From Neorhizobium alkalisoli (lineage in GTDB: Bacteria; Pseudomonadota; Alphaproteobacteria; Rhizobiales; Rhizobiaceae): a stretch of 64,000 nucleotides of DNA. The translations under genes and the position numbers were made by a program. A model generated the notes under the pieces. It made no database searches. It was not told where the DNA came from and saw nothing but the letters and a program-made list of their open reading frames with translations. Location: assembly GCF_007829835.1 (NCBI RefSeq), contig NZ_VIWP01000002.1, forward strand, positions 248,001 to 312,000. Direction: 5' to 3'. Shown here one piece after another: positions 20,433-29,400 of the stretch; position 1 is the first letter of the stretch; the number at the start of each line of letters is the position of its first letter.

Positions 20433-21221
20433 ATGCGCAAGGTCATCGGTTGGCTTTCCCGGACCAAGACAAGCCAGGCGGCGCCATCGCGTCGCCGACG
20501 GATTGATCTTGGCGAACGGCCGGCTCCCTATCCCATCTATGCCATTGGCGACGTCCATGGCTGCCTCGACCTCCTGCAGCGTGCCGAAGCCAGGATCGCC
20601 GCCGATATCGCCGCCACGGGCCGCGCCGGGCTTGTCGTCCTGCTCGGGGACTATATCGACCGTGGACCTGCCTCTGCCCAGGTACTCGATCATCTGATCG
20701 CACCCAGCGCACTCGGGCTGAAGCGGCTGCCGCTCTGCGGCAATCACGACGACCTCTTTCAGCGTTTTCTCGCTGATCCGGATGCAGGTGCCGATTGGCT
20801 CGGCCTTGGCGGCGAGCAGACGCTCAAATCTTATGGAATCGATATTCACAACGGCACGTTTCGCCAGAGAAGCCGGGCGGGCACGCTGAAGGCGCTGGTC
20901 GATGGCACGGTGCCGGAGATCCACCGGCAGTTTCTGGCCGGCCTGCCGGTCAGCCTCAAGGTCGGCGATCTGTTCTTTGTGCATGCCGGCATTCGGCCGG
21001 GCATTCCGACGGAAGACCAGAGCGAGAACGACATGCTTTGGATCCGCGAGCCTTTCCTCTCGGACGGGCCAAAACTGCCGCATCTGATCGTCATCCACGG
21101 CCATACGCCGCATGATGCCCCCTCGCCCGGCCCGCAGCGCATCGGCATCGATACCGGCGCGTTTTATTCGGGCGTGCTGACGGTGCTGCGTATCGATGGC
21201 AGCCAGGTCGCGTTCATCTGA
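20433..21221 (+). CDS. PPP-family metallophosphatase (serine/threonine phosphatase-like)
   Basis: This 262-residue enzyme has the full PPP/calcineurin-like metal signature: GDVHGCLDLL (residues about 39-48), GDYIDRGP (about 72-79), CGNHDDLF (about 100-107) and a later HGHTPHD. Bacterial relatives act as protein phosphatases or Ap4A hydrolases; the substrate cannot be told from sequence. The first 30 residues are basic with no signal peptide, so it is cytoplasmic. It converges on rkpH with a 3 nt gap. Confidence 0.85.
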   Translation: MRKVIGWLSRTKTSQAAPSRRRRIDLGERPAPYPIYAIGDVHGCLDLLQRAEARIAADIAATGRAGLVVLLGDYIDRGPASAQVLDHLIAPSALGLKRLPLCGNHDDLFQRFLADPDAGADWLGLGGEQTLKSYGIDIHNGTFRQRSRAGTLKALVDGTVPEIHRQFLAGLPVSLKVGDLFFVHAGIRPGIPTEDQSENDMLWIREPFLSDGPKLPHLIVIHGHTPHDAPSPGPQRIGIDTGAFYSGVLTVLRIDGSQVAFI

Positions 21222-21224
21222 GCC

Positions 21225-22013
21225 TTACCGTTTATGGCGCGGCCGGAACCAGGCGAAGACGAAGGGTTTGATCAGCGGGCCGAACAGGCCGAGCATGGTG
21301 ATCGAAAAGCCGAAATAGAGTTTTGCGCGGCCACGATCGGTGGCGACTACGATCTTTTCCGCGACCGATACGGCCGACCAGGGCGGTGCGGCGCCCATCA
21401 GGGCACGTGCCTCGGGCGGGCGTTTCGGCAGCTCGTTGACGAATTGCGGCGTATCGGTATCGGGCGGGAAGCAGATCGAGACGGAGACGCCGTGCATGGC
21501 CGCTTCCGTGCGCAGGGCCTCGGCAAAACCGGCCAGAGCCGATTTCGAGGCGCAATAGGCGGAATAGCCGGGAATGCCGATCAAAGCCGCGCCTGAGGAA
21601 ACGATCATGATCTTTCCGCGCCCGCGCGCACGCATGCCGGCATAGGCGGCGCGCACGGCATTGGTGGTGCCGAGAAGATTGACGTTGATCTGCTGCGCGA
21701 AAACCGATCCAGCCTGTTCATCGAAACGGCCGGGTTCGACCATGCCGGCCGAAGCGATAAGAATATCGCAGGGGCCGAAACGCGATTCGCAGGCAGCGAA
21801 AGCCGCCGAGATTTCGGCTTCGATGGAAATATCGGCGGACTGGATGGCGACTGTGCCCTGCCCCGCAGCAAGCGTGGACGACAGGTCACGCGCGGCAAGC
21901 TCGAGCTGGTCGAGATTGCGCGCGATCAGGGAGACGTTTGCGCCGCGGCGGACATAGATGCGGGCGACCTCAAGTCCGATGCCGCTCGATCCTCCCGTGA
22001 CGACAACGTGCAT
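21225..22013 (-). CDS. rkpH: Short-chain dehydrogenase/reductase, RkpH-like
   Basis: This 262-residue classical SDR has the cofactor motif VVTGGSSGIGLEVAR at residues 4-18, the catalytic Ser in IVSSGAALIG and Tyr-x3-Lys in YSAYCASKSALAGF. A hydrophobic C-terminal stretch (FGFSITMLGLFGPLIKPFVF) suggests membrane association, as in 3-ketodihydrosphingosine reductases. It starts 16 nt after rkpG. In Sinorhizobium meliloti the homologous order rkpA-G-H belongs to the rkp-1 capsule locus. The proposed reaction, reducing the 2-amino-3-ketone made by RkpG, is inference. Confidence 0.8.
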   Translation of the reverse strand: MHVVVTGGSSGIGLEVARIYVRRGANVSLIARNLDQLELAARDLSSTLAAGQGTVAIQSADISIEAEISAAFAACESRFGPCDILIASAGMVEPGRFDEQAGSVFAQQINVNLLGTTNAVRAAYAGMRARGRGKIMIVSSGAALIGIPGYSAYCASKSALAGFAEALRTEAAMHGVSVSICFPPDTDTPQFVNELPKRPPEARALMGAAPPWSAVSVAEKIVVATDRGRAKLYFGFSITMLGLFGPLIKPFVFAWFRPRHKR

Positions 22014-22029
22014 CGCGCCACCTTGCCGA

Positions 22030-23460
22030 TCAGGAATTGTCGGGCGTCTGCAGCATCGGCGAGAGCTGCATCATCTTTTCCATGTCGAGCGAGGCAAGGC
22101 CGAAATTCCGCTCCTGCAACGCCTTCAGCCGCTTCGCCGTCGCCTGGACGGCATAACGGATCTGCTCTTCGGTATGATTGCAGGTGATGAAGAAGCGCAG
22201 GCGCGCCAGACCTTCCGGTACGGCCGGATGGATGATCGGCAGCGCATTGATGCCGTCTTCGAGAAGTTCGTTCGACAGCTGCACGGAGCGCAGGGAATCG
22301 CCGACAAGAACGGGCACGACGGAAACACCGACGCTGAGGCCGGTATCGAGGCCGGCTTCCTCGGCGCATTTCTTGAAGAAGGCACCGTTCTGTTTGAGCT
22401 TTTCGGTCCGCTCCGGCTCGCTGGTCAGGATGTCGAGACCGGTCTTGGCCGCCGTGGCAAGCACCGGTGCGAGACCGACGCTGTAGACGAAACCGCCGGC
22501 TTCCGCCTTGAGGATGTCGGCGAGCGCCTGGGAACCGGCGATATAACCGCCGCAGCTCGAGCTCGTCTTCGACAGCGTGCCCATCCAGATATCGACGCTC
22601 TTCGGATCGATGTCGAAATGTTCGAACGTGCCGCGGCCGGTCTTGCCGAGAACGCCGAGCGCATGCGCCTCGTCGACCATCAGCCAGAAGCCGTAACGCG
22701 AGCGCAGCTCAAGCAGGCCCGGAAGGTCGGCAATATCGCCGTCCATCGAATAAACGCCTTCGACGATGACCAGCACGCGGCGGAAATCGGAAGACAGGGT
22801 GCGCAGAACCGTTTCCAGGTTTTCGACGTCGTTGTGGCGGAACAGGCGGCGGGTAGCACCTGACAGCTTGATGCCGGCAAGCGCGCTGTTGTGGATGAAC
22901 TCGTCATGCACGACGAGATCCTGCGGGCCGACAAGGCAGCTGATCGCTGCGACATTGGTCAGATAACCGCTGACGAAACAGACGGCCGCATCAACGCCGT
23001 AGACTTCAGCCAGCTTTTCCTCGAGCGCGGCATGGACCGGACGCTCGCCGGCAACCAGACGGCTCGCGGAAGCGGAAATGCCGTAACGGTCGATCGCCGC
23101 CTTGGCATTTTCCGTCACCTTCGGATCGGTATTGGTGCCGAGATAGTCGTAGGAGGCGAAATTGATGAATTCCTTGCCGCCCATTGCCGTCGTCGCACCG
23201 GCTGCCCGGTCATGCGAACGGTAGAAGGGATTGTCGACGCCGATCATCTCGCCGGCTTTGCGCTGGACGGTGACGCGCTGATATTCCGGAAGCTTGTCGA
23301 AGGAGACGGGCTCGCGCAGCGGCTGTTTCGGCTGGCGGTTCAGGCGGGCGGACCGATTACGACCGCTCGCCTCCTTGGCCTGACGCATCTGTTCGAGGAA
23401 ATCCTTCTTCCCCCCCATGCTGTGCGTGGAGGGGTTTTGATCCGGATCTTTGCTGGTCAC
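22030..23460 (-). CDS. rkpG: PLP-dependent alpha-oxoamine synthase, RkpG-like
   Basis: This 476-residue fold-type I PLP enzyme is of the family that includes serine palmitoyltransferase, KBL and AONS. These enzymes condense an amino acid with an acyl thioester while losing CO2. The Schiff-base lysine is Lys298 in GTLSKTSSSCGGYIAGS, the Asp-x-Ala-His element is VDEAHALGVLG, and FINFASYDYLG is a family mark. The first 90 residues are a basic extension. It begins with GTG in a 4-base overlap (GTGA) with the rkpA stop, so synthesis is coupled to the megasynthase. It probably takes acyl chains directly from the RkpA ACP. Confidence 0.85.
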   Translation of the reverse strand: MTSKDPDQNPSTHSMGGKKDFLEQMRQAKEASGRNRSARLNRQPKQPLREPVSFDKLPEYQRVTVQRKAGEMIGVDNPFYRSHDRAAGATTAMGGKEFINFASYDYLGTNTDPKVTENAKAAIDRYGISASASRLVAGERPVHAALEEKLAEVYGVDAAVCFVSGYLTNVAAISCLVGPQDLVVHDEFIHNSALAGIKLSGATRRLFRHNDVENLETVLRTLSSDFRRVLVIVEGVYSMDGDIADLPGLLELRSRYGFWLMVDEAHALGVLGKTGRGTFEHFDIDPKSVDIWMGTLSKTSSSCGGYIAGSQALADILKAEAGGFVYSVGLAPVLATAAKTGLDILTSEPERTEKLKQNGAFFKKCAEEAGLDTGLSVGVSVVPVLVGDSLRSVQLSNELLEDGINALPIIHPAVPEGLARLRFFITCNHTEEQIRYAVQATAKRLKALQERNFGLASLDMEKMMQLSPMLQTPDNS

Positions 23461-26400
23461 TGTGCGGCTGCTTTCTGCTGCGTCGTCGTCGAGTGGCTCT
23501 TCACAAGCCGATCGAGAACTTCATCGTGAACGGCTTCCTCCTCGCCGTTACGCTTTGCTACGCGTTCACGCAAGCGGCTTACGACATCACTCACAGTCGT
23601 ATCCTCGCCGACACCGCTCAACGGAATGTCAAAACCGGTCTTCTGCTGGAAGCTCATGCCGAGTTCCATCGCCATCAGGCTGTCGAGGCCGATATCCTTC
23701 AGGACCTTTTCAGGCGTGACGGTATCTTCGGCAACGCGCAGGATCGTGGCGATTTCCGAGGCGACGAGCGCGTGCAGGAGAAGCTGGGCTTCTTCCGCCG
23801 ACTTGCCGCGGATCAGGTCTTCCAGATCGATCCGGTCGCCGTCGCTTGCCGTCTGCTGGTTACCGGCAGCCCGGATCGCCGTCTCGAAGATCGCGGCATT
23901 GGCAATCGGCAGCATGCGGACGGCGGCCCAGTCGACTTCGGCGATCATGACGGCTGCGGCGTCGATCGTGCCGGTATCGGTCTGCATGTAACGCTCGACC
24001 TGTTCCAGCGCGTCGCGGGCCTTCATCGCCTTCTTGCCGATACGCTTGGCAAGCAGATCGTTGACCTCGGCATTGCGGGCGAGGAAGCCGGTATCGGCAA
24101 TCGCGCCGAAGCCGACTGCGAGACCTGCCTTGCCGGCCGCGCGACGGGCGCGGACGAGGCCTTCGAGATAACCGTTGGCGATGACGTAGTTCGCCTGGCC
24201 CGGATTGCCGAGCATGGTCGTGGCGGACGAGAAGAGCAGGAAGAGTTCCAGCTCGTCACCGGCCGTCAGGCGGTCGAGAAGTTCGGCACCCTTGACCTTG
24301 ACGTCAACGACTGGCTTGTTGCGCTCGGGCGTCAGGTTGGTCAGAAGCGCATCGTCCAGAACCATGGCGGCGTGGATGACACCCTTGATCGGGGTCTTCT
24401 TGCGCAGCTCGGTCAGCAGCGCCGAGAGCGATGCTTCATTGGTGATGTCGCAGGCATGGACAGTCGCAGTGACGCCCTTTTCCTGCCACTTGGCGATTGC
24501 TGCCAGCGTTTCCGCATCGGCAATGCCGCGGCGCGAGCAAAGCGCGATGCGCTTGGCGCCCTTGGCAACGAGCCAGTCGGCAGCAACGAGGCCGAAGCCG
24601 CCGATACCGCCGGCCACCAGGAAAGCGCCCTCGTCATCAAGACGGATTGCCTGTCCGGGTGCGGCCACAACCTTGTCCTTGCCGGAAACCGGCGGACGGA
24701 TGACGATCTTGCCGATATGGCCGGCATTCTGCATCAGCCGGAAGGCACTGCCGATCTCATCGTAACCGAAGGCACGGTAAGGCAGCGGCGCAAGTTCGCC
24801 CTCGTCGAACAGCCTGCCGATCTCGCCAAAGATCTTCTTGGTGATGGCCGGCAGGTTGACCAGCAGCTGGTCGGCGTCGATGCCGAAATAGCTGATATTG
24901 CGGCGGAACGGACGCAGGCCGATCTTGCGGTCGGAATAATAGTCGCGCTTGCCGAGTTCGAGGAAGCGGCCGAACGGCTTCACCAGTTCCAAGCTGCGTT
25001 CCATCGCTTCGGAGAAGAGCGAGTTGAGGACCAGATCGACGCCCTCGCCGCCTGTGACGCCGCGCACCTTGGCGACGAAATCGAGCGAACGCGAATCGAA
25101 GACATGGTCGGCACCCAGCGCCTGCAGGAAGCGGCGCTTTTCCACCGTTCCGGCCGTGGCGATGACGACGGCACCCTTGAGCTTGGCGATCTGCAGCGCG
25201 GCGAGACCGACACCACCGGCAGCGCCGTGGATGAGGATCGTTTCACCGGCTTCGATATGGCCGAGCTGGACCATGGCGTAATAGGCGGTCAGGAAGGCAA
25301 CGGGAACGGTCGCGGCAGCCTCGAAATCGAGACGGGCCGGGAATTTCGTCACACCGTCGCGGCGAACCTTGACGTGGGTCGAGAACGCGGCCGGGCCGAT
25401 GCCCATGACCCGGTCGCCCGGAGCGAGATCGGTGACGGCGGAGCCGACTTCGACGACGCGGCCGGCCATTTCCATGCCGATCGTGGCGCCGGCAAAACCG
25501 TCTTCCAGCGCTTCTTCCGGCAGAAGGCCCATGGCCCACATGACGTCGCGGAAGTTGAGGCCGGCTGCTTCCATGGCGATGACGACTTCGTCTTCGGCCG
25601 GAACCGGCAGCGCACAGCTTTCCCAGACGATGCTGTCGACGCGGCCGGTCGTGCCCTGACGGATGGTCGCGGCACGGAAATCCGTTTCGGCGATATCGGT
25701 GGAGCGGAACGGACCGGCAGCAGCGCGGATTTCGGCCAGAGTACCGTCGCGCAGCACCCATTCGCGGTTGGCGACCGAGGACGCCAGGATGGCGGCCAGA
25801 TGCGCGCCGAGATTCTCGTCTTCCAGTTCGACATCCAGCATATGGATTTCGACGGCGTCATATTCATTCTGAAGAACGCGGGCAAAAGTCCAGAGGCCGG
25901 CATTGGCCTCGTCGCTTGCCTTGTCGGCCAGCGGCGAACCACCGGGGGCGACGATCATCAGACGCGGCTTGTCGGCAGCCGAATGCGCAGTTGCCCATTT
26001 CGTCAGGCTTTCCGCATACTGGCGGAAGCGCTCCATGCGGGCGAGCGAAAGCTCGGCCGGATCGCGATCGGCCAGACGTTCGCCGAGGTAGGCGAACTGC
26101 AGCGGCGCGGCTTCGGAAGCTTCGAGCGCCTTGGCAAAGGCGGCCTCACCAGCCGTCGCATCTATCGTGATGCGATCCTTGCCGAGCGTTGCGGCATGGG
26201 TCGGCGTTTCGGTGATGGCAACCAGCGTCTTCGGCAGCACCGGAACGGCGGCTTCCTGCACCGTTTCGGATGCAGCGGCAGCAACGATCAGGCCACCCTG
26301 CGCAAGCAGAGCTTCTTCGGCAGACGAGAGCGGGAAGCCGAGATCGGCGACCAGATCCTTGATCTGCTGCACGGTACCGAGCGTGCCGACCGGGAATTCC

Positions 26401-29400
26401 GGCGACTGGCTTGCGGCGAACCAGCCTTCGGAAAGACCAAAGGCAAAGTCGTTGAATGCGGACGGTGCACGATCGACGAAGACCAGGGCAGCGCCCTGGG
26501 CAGCAGCGGCACGCAGGCCGGAGCGGATATCTTCATCGGCCTTGAGCAGGTTCTGGCTTTCGATACCGGCAGCCAGGATCGCGTCGATCGTGGTGAGGCC
26601 GGCAATGCGCTTCGGCTCGATGACCGAAACATGCGCATCCTGATCGAATTCCAGTTCCAGCGCACGGCGAACGCCTTCACGCGGCTCGGCAATGACCAGG
26701 ACCGCGCCCTGATCGGCAGCCAGCGACGCCAGACGGCGGCTGACGGAAGCCGACGTCGTGCCGAGTTCGAGCATGGTGCGGATCGGCCGGCCTGCAGAGC
26801 GGCAGACCTCTTCCAGCACGTCGAGCGCCTTCAGCGAACGGGCCTGACCAAGCGGCGAATGGACGAGAACGTGGTCGAGCGTCGCTTCGCTGAAATTACG
26901 AAGGTCGACGGCTTCGTCCTCGCCACGCAGAAGCGTGACCGAGAGGTGTTCAAGTGCATCGCGATAGGCGTTGTGGACCAGAACGGCCTCGGCGATACGG
27001 CCGGAATCCTCGCGGTAGATTTCCTGGATCAGCTCGCCAACCGGCGGGAAGCTGAATTCCGACGGAATGCGCCAGCCGCCTTCGACGGGCGAAGCGATGC
27101 CGGCATCTTCCAGAATGTAGAGACAGCTTGCGAGGAAGGAGCGGAAATTAGCGTCACCGGCAAATTTCTGCGGCGATACCAGACCATCCTTGGAGGCAAG
27201 CGTCAGGCCGATCTCGTGGCAGGCGCGATAGATCGCCGCGTCGAGCATCAGCGAGGCATTGTCCTGCTGCTGTTCACCGGCGCGGTTCAGCACCAGAGCA
27301 TCTTCCAGGCGAACCGGAGCAAGCGGCATCGGCAGCGTGGTCGGCACCGTCTCGTAGTGGAAGGCGACCGAGGCAAGGCTGTGATGACGGCGCAGCGCCG
27401 TGCGGCGGAAGCGGCAGTCTTCGAACACGACGACCTGTTCGCCGTCTTCGCCGAACATGCGGAAATTGACCTTGATCGAGAAGCTGCTGAAGCGCTCGAT
27501 CTCGATGACGGCACGGCTGATCGCCTTACCCTTGCCGGTGACGCGGACGGAGCCGAAGCGCACCGGAATATAGGGCGAGCCCGCTTCGCTGCCCGAAAGC
27601 TGATCGAACAGGGCAACGAGGCCGTGGAAGACAGCGTCAACCGAGAACGGGTTGAGATTGTAGCCGATATAGGGATGCGCGGGTACAGCCGCCGACTTCA
27701 GCTCGACTTCGACGATGTTCCCGCCGAAGGCGACAGCCTTGGACAGGAGCTGGAAACGCGGGCCGTATTGCAGGCCGAAGCGCTCTGCCGTCTCGTAGAC
27801 TTCGGCAGAACCGAGAATGGTGCCCTCGCCTTCATGCGCGCGCCAGGCCTGACGGTCGCTGGAATGCTCGACCGGCTTGCGGCAGCGGGCAACGGCATGG
27901 ACGGTCCAGTCGTCGCTGCTGAGACGTTCGCGCGAGCGGATCTCGATGTCGCCGGTTTCCGGCGAGATCAGCGTCGACAGTTCGAGCATGCGGTCGGGCC
28001 GCAGCTCGAGCGGGCGGACGATCTCCATGTTGGAGATCTCGACCTCGTCGGCGTTGAAATGCGCCTGTGCGGCGGTGACAGCGATTTCGACGAAACCACT
28101 ACCCGGAAGGATCGCACGCGAATCGACGACGTGCTCGGCCAGATCCGGGAAGAGCTGGGCGTCGATATGGTTTTTCCAGTGCGAACCGTTCGGGTCGTTG
28201 CGCCAGCCGAGCAGCGAATAGCGGCTCTTGTGGTCGCGACCGAAAACGTCGATCTCGTCGGTCGTGCCCGGCATTTTCAGGGAGACCGGCTCGAGCGGCA
28301 GTGCCGGCAGTGCGGCAAACGCATTGCGCTTGCCGGCATGGCGCGACTGGGCCGGAGCGACGCCATTGGCGATCGCGCGGGCAAAGGCCTGCGAGACCGG
28401 ATCACGGCCGGCAATCGGCGCTTCGCGCTGCAGGGTGCCGATCACGACAGCCGGTTGCTGCTCGCTCTTGGCGATTTCGCTGACATAGTTCGACAGGATC
28501 GAGCGCGGCGAGATCTCGATGAAGAGATTGCAGCCGAGATCGATTGCCGCTTCGGCAGCCGACTTGAACAGGACCGGGTCGCGGACATTGCGCCACCAGT
28601 ATTCGGCATCGAGACCACGGCCATCATAGATGCCGCCGGTCACGGTCGAAACGAAGTTGCATTCGCCGCTCTTCGGCTCGATGGTCGGCAGGTCAGCGAG
28701 GAATGCGTCGCGGGCGCTGTCGATGATCGGGTGGTGGAACGGGTAGTTGATGTCGAGGATGTGGACGACGGTCTGCGACTTGCGGGCCGCATCACGGAAG
28801 GCCTGAATTTCGGCAACCGGGCCGGAAATCGTCACCGAATTCGGCGAGTTGACGGCAGCAACGCAGATGTGGTCGAGGCCATGCTTGCGGGCGAAAGCCT
28901 GAGCTGCCTCTTCGCTCATCACGATGGCGGCCATCTTGCCCTGGCCTGCGAACAGGTCCTGCGACTTGGAACGCTTGGCAACGATCGCAACGGATTCGGC
29001 AGCCGTCAGGGCCTTGGAGGCATAGGCTGCTGCGATTTCACCGACCGAGTGGCCGAAGACGACATCGGGGCGCACGCCGAGAGCGGCGAGGCAATCGGAG
29101 ATCGAAGCCTGGATGGCGAACAGAAGCGGCTGGGCGATCTTCGTATCGGCCAGGCGGACGTTCAGATCTTCCGCGAAGAGAAGATCGCTCAGCTTTTCGC
29201 CAAGGTAATATTCGAACAGTGCGCTGAAGGCCTGGAAGCACTGGCGGAAATGCCGGTTCTCACGATAGGCCTCGACACCCATGCCTGCCCATTGCGCGCC
29301 GTTGCCGGCGAATACGAAGGCAAGCTTGCCGACATGGCCGGGGGCTTCGCCGCGCTCGCCCTCGGAGGCGGTGCCGGTCAGATGGGCTTCGATGGCACGC

